A DNA stretch of 24,884 nucleotides, from the NCBI GenBank assembly GCA_036835325.1, contig DAITMF010000046.1:1-24884 (forward strand), given 5' to 3'. Made by a program: the position numbers and the translations under genes. Positions 12,785 through 21,219 of this stretch are shown here, piece by piece; the stretch's first letter is position 1, and the number at the start of each line of letters is the position of its first letter. The notes beneath the pieces were generated by a model, which was not told the origin of the DNA, ran no database searches, and worked only from the letters and a program-made list of their open reading frames with translations. This DNA is from CAMCHP01 sp036835325 (GTDB lineage Bacteria; Bacteroidota; Bacteroidia; Flavobacteriales_D; Sanyastnellaceae).

Positions 12785-13777
12785 ATGAACGGAATAGCCA
12801 TTGTGGCAATCGCCATTGCACTGTTCGTCCTTGTGATGATTTCAAAAGGCTTGCGCATCATCAAGCAGTCAGAAGCCATGGTTATTGAACGCTTGGGCAA
12901 GTACCACGCAACCCTTACCGCCGGTATCAACATTATTATTCCATTCATTGATAAGCCACGCGAATCAATTTGGCGCTACACCCGTGAAATGCCCGATGGC
13001 CGCCGCATGGTGACCTTGAAAATGCTTGATCGCATTGATTTGCGCGAGACTGTATTTGACTTCCCGCGCCAAAACGTGATTACCCGCGACAACGTCGTGA
13101 CTGAAATCAACGCACTCATCTATTTTCAAATCGTTGACCCCATTAAATCGGCCTACGAAATCAACGATTTGCCCAACGCCATTGAAAAGCTTACGCAAAC
13201 CACCCTTCGAAACGTGATTGGTGAACTTGATCTCGACGACTGCTTGAGCTCACGCGATACCATCAACATGAAGCTCCGAGCCATCCTTGATGAAGCCACC
13301 AACAAATGGGGTGTTAAGGTGAATCGCGTGGAACTTCAAGACATCAACCCTCCGCGCGACATCCGCGAAGCGATGGAAAAACAAATGCGTGCAGAACGCG
13401 ACCGCCGTGCACAAATCATTGATGCCGAAGGTGGAAAGCGGGCGCGTGTTCTCGAAGCAGAAGGCCACCGCGACGCCAACATTCAAGAGGCTGAGGGTAT
13501 CAAGCAATCAGAGATTCTCCGCGCAGAAGGTGAAGCAGGAGCGCGCATTCGCCTCGCTGAGGGCGAAGCCGAAGCCATTCGCCGAATTTCAGAAGCGGTA
13601 GCTTCAACCAAGGCTGACCCCACCCAGTACCTTATTGCCATGCGATACTTGGAAACCCTTGAGCGCATTATGGACAGCTCATCGGGCAACCAAAAGATTG
13701 TTTTCATGCCGTATGAAGCCAGCAGTTTGATTGGCTCAATTGGGGGAATCAAAGAACTGATGGACATGAATAAGTAA
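12785..13777 (+). CDS. SPFH/Band 7 stomatin-like protein (QmcA/slipin type)
   Basis: A 330-residue membrane scaffold protein. An N-terminal transmembrane helix (about 3-20) is followed by the Band 7 domain (VIKQSEAMVIERLGKY-like entry, RIDLRETVFDFPRQNVITRDN, then WGVKVNRVELQDINPP). A long charged helix follows, in which AEG recurs about every 11-12 residues between roughly 215 and 275. That is the coiled-coil oligomerisation region of slipins. The C-terminal part has GNQKIVFMPYEASSLIGSIGGI. It forms membrane microdomains and works with NfeD. The aldehyde dehydrogenase start lies only 6 nt after its stop, so the three genes are probably one transcript. Confidence 0.94.
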   Translation: MNGIAIVAIAIALFVLVMISKGLRIIKQSEAMVIERLGKYHATLTAGINIIIPFIDKPRESIWRYTREMPDGRRMVTLKMLDRIDLRETVFDFPRQNVITRDNVVTEINALIYFQIVDPIKSAYEINDLPNAIEKLTQTTLRNVIGELDLDDCLSSRDTINMKLRAILDEATNKWGVKVNRVELQDINPPRDIREAMEKQMRAERDRRAQIIDAEGGKRARVLEAEGHRDANIQEAEGIKQSEILRAEGEAGARIRLAEGEAEAIRRISEAVASTKADPTQYLIAMRYLETLERIMDSSSGNQKIVFMPYEASSLIGSIGGIKELMDMNK

Positions 13778-13783
13778 GCCCGA

Positions 13784-15184
13784 ATGAACACCGCTTCGAT
13801 TGACGCGCTGTTTCAGGCTCAACTGACAAACTCCATGACCATCGGCAACCGACCGTTGGCTGACCGTAAGCGCGATTTACGCAACTTAAAAGCTTCAGTA
13901 CTCAAGTACCGCAGTGAAATTGCCGACGCGTTGCTGAGCGACCTCAACAAGCCGGCGGTTGAAACTGACATGAGTGAAGTGCTGCCCATCAAAGGTGAAA
14001 TCGACCATGCCCTAAAGAACCTCGATGAGTGGGCGGCGAAGCGGCATGTCTCAACTCCGCTGACCTTGGTTGGCACACGCGCATGGGTGAAGCCTGAGCC
14101 AAAAGGGGTTGTGCTGATCATTTCGCCTTGGAATTTCCCATTTAATTTGACTTTTGGTCCGCTTGCGTCGGCCTTGGCTGCAGGCAATTGCGTGGTGCTC
14201 AAGCCATCGGAAGCTACGCCGGCCTCCGCAGCCTTGATGGAGAAAATCATTTCAGAGACGTTTCCACCTGAACGTGTATGTGTGGTCAATGGCGGTCCTG
14301 AGGTATCGAGCCATTTGGTGAGCTTACCGTTTCATCACATATTCTTTACCGGAGGCGCAGAAATTGGCAAGAAAGTGTTGCGGGCGGCAGCTGAGCACCT
14401 CACTCCTGTTACCTTGGAACTCGGCGGAAAAAGTCCTGCGGTAGTTGACCGCTCGGCCAACATCGATGATGCCGTATCGCGCATCCTTTGGGCGCGTTTT
14501 TTCAACAGTGGTCAGGTGTGCATCTCGCCCGATTATGTGCTCATTGATGAATCGGTCGCTGAGGTTTTCATCCGCGCAGCGAAAGAAAAAATCACCCATT
14601 TCTACGGCGATCCGATGGCCAATGAAGCGCTAAGCATCTTGGTAAACGAGCGCCATTTCGCCAAGATTACGGGCATGATTGACGATGCCATTGCCAAAGG
14701 CGCCAAACTTGAAGCCGGCGGCCGACGCGATGCAGCGCGCAATTTTGTGGAGCCTACTCTGTTGTCAGGCGTTGACTTTTCAATGGAAGTGATGAAGGAT
14801 GAGATCTTCGGCCCCATTCTGCCAATCATCACGTGGAAAACGACCGATGACGCCTTGCGCATTGTAAATGGAATTGAACGTCCGCTTGCGTATTATGTCT
14901 TCTCGAAGAACCCCGGCAGCACGCGGCGTTTTCTGACCGAGAGTCGCGCCGGGACTACCGCCATCAATGAGACCTTTATTCAATTCATTCACCCTGAGCT
15001 GCCCTTTGGCGGAGTGAATTTCAGCGGCATGGGAAAGGCGCACGGCAAGTACGGTTTTGACACCTTCTCCAACGAGCGCAGTTATGTGAAACAGGTTTTT
15101 CGCTGGAACGCACCGGTGCTCACGCATCCACCCTATACCTCATTTACCCGAAAGCTGGCTGACGTATTGGTTCGTTGGTTTTAA
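13784..15184 (+). CDS. Class-3-like (fatty) aldehyde dehydrogenase
   Basis: A 466-residue enzyme of the class 3/YwdH group, shorter than the first dehydrogenase of this window. It oxidises medium- or long-chain aldehydes to acids with NAD(P). Landmarks are SPWNFPFNL (115-122), Glu212 in LELGGKSP, catalytic Cys246 in NSGQVCISPDY, PELPFGGVNFSGMGKAHGK and the C-terminal THPPYTSFTRKL. The tail ends KLADVLVRWF, weakly amphipathic, and could touch the membrane. It is the last gene of the NfeD-SPFH operon. That linkage suggests action at a membrane microdomain or on lipid-derived aldehydes, which is inference. The first ATG after the SPFH stop is used as start. Confidence 0.94.
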   Translation: MNTASIDALFQAQLTNSMTIGNRPLADRKRDLRNLKASVLKYRSEIADALLSDLNKPAVETDMSEVLPIKGEIDHALKNLDEWAAKRHVSTPLTLVGTRAWVKPEPKGVVLIISPWNFPFNLTFGPLASALAAGNCVVLKPSEATPASAALMEKIISETFPPERVCVVNGGPEVSSHLVSLPFHHIFFTGGAEIGKKVLRAAAEHLTPVTLELGGKSPAVVDRSANIDDAVSRILWARFFNSGQVCISPDYVLIDESVAEVFIRAAKEKITHFYGDPMANEALSILVNERHFAKITGMIDDAIAKGAKLEAGGRRDAARNFVEPTLLSGVDFSMEVMKDEIFGPILPIITWKTTDDALRIVNGIERPLAYYVFSKNPGSTRRFLTESRAGTTAINETFIQFIHPELPFGGVNFSGMGKAHGKYGFDTFSNERSYVKQVFRWNAPVLTHPPYTSFTRKLADVLVRWF

Positions 15185-15202
15185 TTGCATGAATTTGCGC
15201 GA

Positions 15203-15231
15203 TTGCAGTGATTAGTAAAACCGTATCTTAG
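15203..15231 (+). promoter_or_regulatory. Possible promoter for the arginyltransferase-like gene
   Basis: TTG (15203-15205), 18 nt, then TATCTTAG (15224-15231), one mismatch from TAnnTTTG, 22 nt before the start codon. The spacing is slightly short for the Bacteroidota consensus. Confidence 0.4.
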
Positions 15232-15253
15232 ATGCCGCTTTCAACTTAACGAG

Positions 15254-16327
15254 ATGCTCGTTCAAACTCACTTCCCTCAGCGGCTCTCTCCGGCGCGCTA
15301 CGATGCGTTTCTTGCCTCAGGGTGGTTTCGTGGATCGGTTATGCTCTACAAAATGGATTTGCTCTGCATTGAGGGCGATGTGCGTTCTGTGGTGAATATC
15401 CGCCTCGACCTCGAGAAACATCTTTTCCGAAAATCACAGCGTAAACTGATTCGCAAAGTCGAAGAAAGGTTTACCGTGACCTACGGCATTGCTCAGCCCA
15501 ATGCCAACAAAGAGGCGCTATATGCGCAAATGAAGTCGCGCTTCAAAGGCTTCATTCACCCCACCCTCAACGATTACCTCAACAGTGGCTTTCACCAAGA
15601 AGTGTTCAACACCCGTGAAGTATGTGTGTTCGACGAGGGTAAACTCGTTGCGGTGAGTTACTTCGATTGCGGTGAAAAATCAATGGCCAGCCTTTTGGGG
15701 CTGTACGATGAAAATTACGCCGAACACAGTTTGGGCATTTACACGATGCTCAAAGAACTGCAGTTTGGTTTGCGGCATGGGTACCGGTGGTACTATCCCG
15801 GGTACGTGCTTGACCGCACCTCACCGTTTGACTACAAACTGCGCTTGGGTGAGTTTGAATACTACAATCCGAATCAACGCTGGGCACGGTTCGAAGGGTT
15901 TCGATCAGAAGAAACCAAAGCGCATCAGTTGCGGGTGCGCCTTGACAACTTGCGCTTGATTCTCGAAGCTGTTGGCTTGCCGCATAATGAAGTGCTCTAC
16001 CCGCTCTTCTCCATGGGGTATGTTGGATATTGGAACACAGAGTTCGTTCGTCACCCCTTGTTTTTAAAGGTGGATTTACCGGGCGGACAAGCACTGCAAT
16101 TCGGTTACGACCTCGACATGGGGGCGTACATCGTGAACCGCATTTGTGAATCGCCTGAATACGATCACCTGATCAACATGGAAGCCTCAAGCGAATTTAA
16201 AGGTGACCACCGCTACCAAATGCGTTTGCTCATCGTTACCGAGCATTTGATGGTGGTGCCTGTTGCCGAGATGGATATGCTCGATGTTTTCATCCGCGAA
16301 GCGAAGCGGAAATGGTACACCTCTTAG
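15254..16327 (+). CDS. Arginyl-tRNA-protein transferase-like protein (ATE/Bpt C-terminal domain)
   Basis: A 357-residue protein whose central part resembles the C-terminal (GNAT-fold) domain of ATE1/Bpt aminoacyl-tRNA-protein transferases. SYFDCGEKSMASLLGLYDEN is followed by SLGIYTMLKELQFGLRHGYRWYYPGYV and FDYKLRLG, the order seen in that family. Such enzymes add Arg or Leu to protein N-termini to mark them for ClpS/ClpAP-type degradation. The Cys-rich N-terminal domain of canonical ATE is not visible here, and there is about 120 residues of extra C-terminal sequence rich in hydrophobic strands. The activity is therefore unproven; another aminoacyl or acyl transferase is possible. The gene overlaps exonuclease III tail to tail by 4 nt. 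Confidence 0.7.
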   Translation: MLVQTHFPQRLSPARYDAFLASGWFRGSVMLYKMDLLCIEGDVRSVVNIRLDLEKHLFRKSQRKLIRKVEERFTVTYGIAQPNANKEALYAQMKSRFKGFIHPTLNDYLNSGFHQEVFNTREVCVFDEGKLVAVSYFDCGEKSMASLLGLYDENYAEHSLGIYTMLKELQFGLRHGYRWYYPGYVLDRTSPFDYKLRLGEFEYYNPNQRWARFEGFRSEETKAHQLRVRLDNLRLILEAVGLPHNEVLYPLFSMGYVGYWNTEFVRHPLFLKVDLPGGQALQFGYDLDMGAYIVNRICESPEYDHLINMEASSEFKGDHRYQMRLLIVTEHLMVVPVAEMDMLDVFIREAKRKWYTS

Positions 16328-17088
16328 AATTCAATCACAACCGGACAGTGGTCTGAACCTTCTACCTTGGTGAGGATATCGGCCAGTTTGATGCGTTCTT
16401 TGAGTTGGTTGCTAACCACAAAATAGTCGATTCTCCATCCGATGTTTCGTTCGCGGGCATTCATGCGGAAACTCCACCACGAGTACTTCACTTCGTCGGG
16501 GTGCAGAAGGCGAAAACCATCAACATAGCCTGCAGCAAGAAGGTTTGACATGCCGTCGATTTCGTCTTGGGTATAGCCGGCCGATTTGTTGTAGTTGTCT
16601 TTAGGACGAGCGATATCGATGGCCTGATGGGCCACATTGAGATCGCCGCACACGATGACCGGTTTGTGCTTTTCGAGCTCAACGAGGTAGTTTTTGAAGG
16701 CTTCATCCCACGTTTTGCGGTAGGGCAAACGGGCAAGTCCATTTTGCGCATTTGGCGTATACACCGAAACGAGTTGGAAGTCGTCAAATTCAGCGCAGAG
16801 CACCCGGCCTTCGGTGTCGTGTTCAGCAATGCCCATGTTGGCACTCACCTTGATGGGCTGTTTTTTTGAAAGGATGGCCACCCCACTGTAGCCTTTTTTT
16901 ACAGCCGAGTTGCTGTAAATGCGGTAGCCTTGGAGTTCAGCCAACGCCTCAGCAATTTGATCGTCTTGCGCTTTTGTTTCCTGGAGGCAAATAATATCCG
17001 GACTGTGAAGTTCGTTATCAACCTGCTGAACAAAGCCCTTTCCAACAACAGCGCGTATTCCATTGACATTCCACGATACAATTCGCAT
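16324..17088 (-). CDS. xth: Exodeoxyribonuclease III (AP endonuclease)
   Basis: A 254-residue DNA-repair nuclease that cuts at abasic sites and degrades duplex DNA 3' to 5'. Catalytic and metal residues are placed as Asn7 in SWNVNGIR, Glu37 in CLQETKA, Tyr110 in SVYTPNAQN, Asp149 and Asn151 in CGDLNVAH, Asp221 in GWRIDYF, and Asp246-His247 in EGSDHCPV. Length and motif spacing match the ExoIII family. The start MRIVSWNVNGIRA at 17088 is canonical. It is divergent from the TonB-type receptor gene with 91 bp between starts, and its stop shares 4 nt with the stop of the preceding forward gene, so no terminator fits between them. Confidence 0.97.
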   Translation of the reverse strand: MRIVSWNVNGIRAVVGKGFVQQVDNELHSPDIICLQETKAQDDQIAEALAELQGYRIYSNSAVKKGYSGVAILSKKQPIKVSANMGIAEHDTEGRVLCAEFDDFQLVSVYTPNAQNGLARLPYRKTWDEAFKNYLVELEKHKPVIVCGDLNVAHQAIDIARPKDNYNKSAGYTQDEIDGMSNLLAAGYVDGFRLLHPDEVKYSWWSFRMNARERNIGWRIDYFVVSNQLKERIKLADILTKVEGSDHCPVVIEF

Positions 17089-17179
17089 AAGCTTCTATTT
17101 GTTAGGCCGCAAGTTAAGCCAGAACTTTGAAAGCGGCATGGCAGTCGTCACCCGTGGTTTATTCGTAGTTTCGCGCGCT

Positions 17180-19738
17180 ATGCGATTGTTGTTTCTGCTG
17201 TTTGCCTGTTTTTTTTCTTTGGGGATGGATGCCCAGCAGGCCCGAATCACCGGGACTGTAACCGATGAATCAGGGATGAGTTTGCCGGGCGTTTACGTAA
17301 GGCACCTTACCGACATCAAGAACGTCACATCAACAGATGATGAAGGCCGCTATTCGCTCGACGTTGAGCCTGGTACGGTAGTAGTCATTTACAGCTTCGT
17401 AGGCAAGAAGCAGCGCGAAGAAACGTTTCGTTTGTCGCCCGGTGCGCAGGTCGAGCGCAACGTTGTACTTCGCCGATCGACCGACTTAGGCGTTGCACAA
17501 GTCATCGCCGATGGTACCCGAACCAAGCCCATGACACGCCTTGATCCCAAGGTGGCAGGTCGAATTCCTTCACCACGCGGAAGCATTGAAGACCTTCTGC
17601 TGCAAGCTCCGGTGAACTTCACGTCAGAACTCAGTAGTTCGTACAGCGTGCGCGGGGGCAGCTTCGACGAGAACTTGGTGTACGTCAACGACATTCAGGT
17701 GTACCGTCCGTTTCTTGTCAGGGCAGGTCAGCAGGAAGGCCTCTCCTTCCCCAACGCCGATATGGTTGACAACATTTACTTCTCGGCCGGGGGCTTTGAA
17801 GCCAAATACGGCGACCGCATGTCATCGGTGCTCGACATTACTTACCGTCGGCCAACCGAATTTGCAGGAGCATTCAGTGTGAGCATGCTCGGTGCTTCGC
17901 TGCAATTTGAAGACGTTAGCAAGAACAAACGCATCACCCACAATACCGGCATTCGCTACCGCGACAACTCGTATGTGCTTGGCGCATTGCAAGAACAAGG
18001 TGACTACAATCCACGCTACTTTGACGTGCAGAGTTACATCACTTGGAAACCAAGCGACTACGGCATTTGGAGCTATAGTTTTTTGGGGAACATCAGCCAA
18101 AACCGGTACAACTTCATTCCGCAAAGCCGTGAAACCGACGTCGGCACAATCAACGAAGCACTGCGGCTTTCCATCTTCTTTGACGGACAAGAAGAAACCG
18201 GTTTCGAAACCTACTTCGGCGCCTTCAGTGCCGAACGCTCAACCGAAACCGGCCGCCTACGCTTTATTGGTTCGGTGTTTCAAACCTTCGAATTTGAAAC
18301 CTTCGACATTCTCGGCGCCTACTCGCTCGATGAACTTGAGCGCGACTTGGGCAGTGATACCTTTGGCGAAGTACTGTCAAACCGGGGTGTTGGGGCCTTC
18401 CTTGATCACGCCCGAAACGACCTAAACGCTTACGTCATCAATTTCACACACACCGGCGTGCAAACACTTGCCAACGAAACCCACACGCTTGAGTGGGGCG
18501 TGAATTTGCAGCAAGAGCGCATCCGCGACGTTTTGAGCGAATGGTCGTACCTTGATTCAGCGGGCTATGGCATTCCGCGGCAGCCTGATAGCATTGGTTT
18601 CACAGTGCCTGAACTTCAGCCCCAGCGCTTCATCACCTTTGACGATGTGGTGCGCGCCGACAACGATGTGAGTTCATCACGTATCAGCGGGTACGTGCAA
18701 GATACTTGGCGCATCGATACCGATAAAGGCGTTTGGGACTTCAACGCGGGGCTTCGTGGCAATTATTGGTCGTTCAACAACCAGTTTGTTGGCGGTCCAA
18801 GGGCAAACATGGCCTTTACTCCACGATGGTACGACAGAAAGAACTCCACCGAAGATACCTTGCGCAGACGCGACGTGGTGTTTACCTTGGCCGGAGGCTA
18901 TTACTGGCAGCCCGCCTTCTACCGCGAAATGCGGAGGTTTGATGGTACGGTAAACGAAAACATCCGTGCGCAGCGATCAATTCATGCTGTAGCCGGCATG
19001 GATTATGTGTTTACCCAATGGGGGCGTCCGTTCAAATTCACGGCCGAGGTGTACTATAAAGACTTGGCCTCGCTCATCCCTTATGAAGTTGAGAATGTGC
19101 GACTTCGTTACTACGCCACCAACAGTGCACGTGGATTTGCCACCGGTGTTGACTTCATGCTCAACGGTGAATTCATCGAAGGTATTCAGAGTTGGATGCG
19201 CTTGTCGGTGCTGCGCACTGCCGAAGACATCGACAATGACCAGTTCTTCGAGTTCTACAACGATCAAGGCAACTTGATTGTTCCAGGTTTCACCCTCAAT
19301 GATACGCCTGTTGACAGTGTACTTGTTGAGCCCGGCTTCATTCCACGTCCCACCGACCAACGGGTCAATGTTAGCCTGCTCTTTCAAGATGAGATGCCCA
19401 AATGGCCCGAGTACAAAGTGCTCTTGAGCGTGTTTTATGGTACAGGCCTACCTTTTGGACCGCCATCAACCGAGCGCTACCTTCAAACACTTCGCACCAG
19501 TGCTTACCGCCGCGTAGACATTGGTTTCTCGCGTGATCTCTTCCTAAAAGCAGCCACCGACCGCAAAGGCCTGCGCTGGGTGAAGTCAGGCTATGTGTCG
19601 CTCGAAATCTTCAACATCCTTGGCATCAACAACACCATTAACCACACGTGGATCAAAGACGTGAACGGCAGGGTGTATGCCATTCCGAATTTCTTGACCG
19701 GACGACGAATCAACCTGAAGTTCGCCATCAATTTTTAA
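17180..19738 (+). CDS. TonB-dependent receptor with CarboxypepD regulatory-like domain
   Basis: An 852-residue outer-membrane receptor. The signal peptide is MRLLFLLFACFFSLGMDA, cleaved before QQARITG. Residues about 21-105 form a CarboxypepD-like beta-sandwich (ITGTVTDESGMSLPGVYV, DDEGRYSLDV). The plug domain follows, with PSPRGSIEDLLLQAPVNFTS, SYSVRGGSFDENLVYVNDIQV and FSAGGFEAKYGDRMSSVLDI. The rest is a 22-strand-type barrel ending in the C-terminal Phe (LKFAINF). No SusD-like partner is next to it, so a polysaccharide-uptake role is not indicated; the ligand is unknown. The frame is open further upstream, but only ATG 17180 gives a proper signal peptide. Its signal-peptide codons contain the repeated element in a different frame from the other two secreted proteins. 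Confidence 0.94.
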   Translation: MRLLFLLFACFFSLGMDAQQARITGTVTDESGMSLPGVYVRHLTDIKNVTSTDDEGRYSLDVEPGTVVVIYSFVGKKQREETFRLSPGAQVERNVVLRRSTDLGVAQVIADGTRTKPMTRLDPKVAGRIPSPRGSIEDLLLQAPVNFTSELSSSYSVRGGSFDENLVYVNDIQVYRPFLVRAGQQEGLSFPNADMVDNIYFSAGGFEAKYGDRMSSVLDITYRRPTEFAGAFSVSMLGASLQFEDVSKNKRITHNTGIRYRDNSYVLGALQEQGDYNPRYFDVQSYITWKPSDYGIWSYSFLGNISQNRYNFIPQSRETDVGTINEALRLSIFFDGQEETGFETYFGAFSAERSTETGRLRFIGSVFQTFEFETFDILGAYSLDELERDLGSDTFGEVLSNRGVGAFLDHARNDLNAYVINFTHTGVQTLANETHTLEWGVNLQQERIRDVLSEWSYLDSAGYGIPRQPDSIGFTVPELQPQRFITFDDVVRADNDVSSSRISGYVQDTWRIDTDKGVWDFNAGLRGNYWSFNNQFVGGPRANMAFTPRWYDRKNSTEDTLRRRDVVFTLAGGYYWQPAFYREMRRFDGTVNENIRAQRSIHAVAGMDYVFTQWGRPFKFTAEVYYKDLASLIPYEVENVRLRYYATNSARGFATGVDFMLNGEFIEGIQSWMRLSVLRTAEDIDNDQFFEFYNDQGNLIVPGFTLNDTPVDSVLVEPGFIPRPTDQRVNVSLLFQDEMPKWPEYKVLLSVFYGTGLPFGPPSTERYLQTLRTSAYRRVDIGFSRDLFLKAATDRKGLRWVKSGYVSLEIFNILGINNTINHTWIKDVNGRVYAIPNFLTGRRINLKFAINF
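17209..17231 (+). repeat. T-run GGGGATGGATG element inside the receptor signal-peptide codons
   Basis: Eight T, C, three T, then GGGGATGGATG, starting about 30 nt after the start codon and co-oriented with the gene. It is read as Phe-Phe-Ser-Leu-Gly-Met-Asp, a different frame from the copies at 6108 and 9433. Confidence 0.7.
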
Positions 19739-19764
19739 GCGCACACAGGTGTTTGTTGAAATCT

Positions 19765-19773
19765 GGATGGATG
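19765..19773 (+). repeat. GGATGGATG element upstream of the FtsB-like gene
   Basis: The 9-mer follows AAATCT instead of a long T-run. It ends 40 nt before the start codon at 19814, in the 75-bp gap after the receptor gene, and points toward the FtsB-like gene. Confidence 0.55.
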
Positions 19774-19813
19774 AGCACGCGCGGCTCGTGTAAGATTTCC
19801 CGTCTTTTGAAGC

Positions 19814-20107
19814 ATGAAAGAACGCCTAAGAAACTCACTGCGGAACAAGTACGTCTTGACCCCCATTGTGTTCTTGGTTTGGATGGCATTTTTCAACGAT
19901 GTTGACCTTTTTTTCTTGTGGAAGTCGAAGCGCGAAGCCAAGGTCATGCGCGAAGAAATCGTGTACCTCGAACACGAAATCGAGCAAACCCGAGAGTCGC
20001 TGCACGACATTTCAACGAACTCTGAAACATTGGAGAAATTCGCGCGCGAAACCTACTTCATGAAAAAGCCCAATGAAGATATCTTCATTGTGCGCATCAC
20101 GGAATAA
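19814..20107 (+). CDS. FtsB/DivIC-like septum formation initiator
   Basis: A 97-residue bitopic membrane protein of the divisome. A short basic N-terminus (MKERLRNSLRNK) is followed by one transmembrane segment (about 14-35, VLTPIVFLVWMAFFNDVDLFFL). A coiled coil follows (about 38-70, REAKVMREEIVYLEHEIEQT), then the FtsB-family end with ETLEKFARETYFMKKPNEDIFIV. FtsB-type proteins link FtsL and FtsQ and help activate septal wall synthesis. The 3' end overlaps the convergent rhomboid gene by 11 nt. Confidence 0.92.
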   Translation: MKERLRNSLRNKYVLTPIVFLVWMAFFNDVDLFFLWKSKREAKVMREEIVYLEHEIEQTRESLHDISTNSETLEKFARETYFMKKPNEDIFIVRITE

Positions 20108-20759
20108 GTTCCATCATTTGATCAGCAAAGTTGCGCCACACCGATGGTGCAACAACCGTAATAAACAGCAGACCAAACAAAGCGCCATAGATGTGCGCAT
20201 CGTGGGCGATGCCCGTGCGGCCGCGCTTGTTCATGTAGCCCTCGTACACAAAAAAGAGGATGCCTGCTACAAAAGCCGGCATTGGAATCACGAAGAACAG
20301 CGCCAGTTGCGCCATTGGGAACATCAAAATGAATACAATCAAAATCGCTGACACGGCTCCTGAAGCTCCCAACGAGTTGTAGTCAGGATTGTCGCGCTGC
20401 TTGCGCAGCGATGGCAACGCCCCGGCCAAGATTGCACCGAAGTACAGCACGGCGAAGTAGATTCTACCGGTGGTTTCACCCCAAAAGGTCGCTGAGCCTG
20501 CGACTTGGCGAAAGACTGCCGGGTTGGTGAACACCAATTCAACCATTTCACCAAATTGGTAAAACACGAACATGTTGAAGAACAAGTGGATGTAATCGGC
20601 ATGAATGAATCCGTGCGTTAGCAAACGGTTGTATTCACGGTAGTGCACTACCCTGTAAGGGTTCATCATCCATTTGCTGAGCCTCTCCGGATTTCCGAAG
20701 CCGTTTAGCGACACCAAAACCGTTACGGCGGCAATTGCCAGTGTGAGTGTAAATTCCAT
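20097..20759 (-). CDS. Rhomboid-family intramembrane serine protease
   Basis: A 220-residue polytopic membrane protease. Catalytic Ser133 lies in GASGAVSA and the catalytic His189 in AHDAHIYGALFG. The HLFFNM motif (His58 and Asn62, oxyanion site) is present on an earlier helix, after the loop HYREYNRLLTHGFIHAD. Rhomboids cleave transmembrane helices of substrate proteins; the substrate is unknown. The start codon at 20759 lies immediately after the stop of the lipoprotein gene on the same strand (1 nt apart), so the two are very likely co-translated as the end of the YchF operon. Confidence 0.94.
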   Translation of the reverse strand: MEFTLTLAIAAVTVLVSLNGFGNPERLSKWMMNPYRVVHYREYNRLLTHGFIHADYIHLFFNMFVFYQFGEMVELVFTNPAVFRQVAGSATFWGETTGRIYFAVLYFGAILAGALPSLRKQRDNPDYNSLGASGAVSAILIVFILMFPMAQLALFFVIPMPAFVAGILFFVYEGYMNKRGRTGIAHDAHIYGALFGLLFITVVAPSVWRNFADQMMELIP

Positions 20760-20760
20760 A

Positions 20761-21219
20761 TTAGCTCGAATGGTCAGCGCGTATGAACCACTGGTTGTTT
20801 ATGCGTTTCCAGACCAAAGAGTAATACCCCGATAGCGTATCGGAAGTTCTGAAGAGTTCCCACTTCCCCATCACGAATGCTGAGTTTTCGCCGGTTGGCT
20901 CAATGATTTCATTGGTGAATTGCAAGGTACCCATTGCCTCCCGGTTGGGATAGCCACGCTTGTAGTTGTCGAGGGTCGTTTGCCATCCAAATTTAGCACC
21001 GCTCTTCCCTACGAAAACCAAGCTGTCAGAACGCCAGTAGGCATCCATGAAACCTTCGAGGTCACCTCTGTTCCACGCCAACTGTTGGTTGTGCATTATG
21101 GAGTCGAGCACCACAGGGTTGAAAGGCTTTGCAATGCCTCGGCTGGTTTGATCGGTTGAACATCCGACCAGTGACCATCCGCCGAAGGCGAGAAAAAGAA
21201 GGGTGAACCGGTTAAACAT
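20761..21219 (-). CDS. NTF2-like (DUF4440) lipoprotein
   Basis: A 152-residue lipoprotein. The signal sequence MFNRFTLLFLAFGGWSLVGC ends in a lipobox with the lipidated Cys20. The mature domain has the DUF4440/SnoaL pattern, with QQLAWNRGDLEGFMDAYWRSDSL at the start, GWQTTLDNYKRGYPNREAMG, and a C-terminal GYYSLVWKRINNQWFIRADHSS. The function is unknown; related proteins bind small hydrophobic molecules. The start at 21219 overlaps the YchF stop by 8 nt, indicating translational coupling. A longer frame beginning at 21273 would lack a signal peptide. The second NTF2-like secreted protein in this window (3404-3811) is only distantly similar. Confidence 0.88.
   Translation of the reverse strand: MFNRFTLLFLAFGGWSLVGCSTDQTSRGIAKPFNPVVLDSIMHNQQLAWNRGDLEGFMDAYWRSDSLVFVGKSGAKFGWQTTLDNYKRGYPNREAMGTLQFTNEIIEPTGENSAFVMGKWELFRTSDTLSGYYSLVWKRINNQWFIRADHSS

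Noticed and set aside
17892..18425. A 177-codon forward frame inside the TonB-type receptor
   Set aside because: The receptor frame is continuous with plug and barrel features through this region; the alternative frame is Thr/Ala/Ser-rich without domains.
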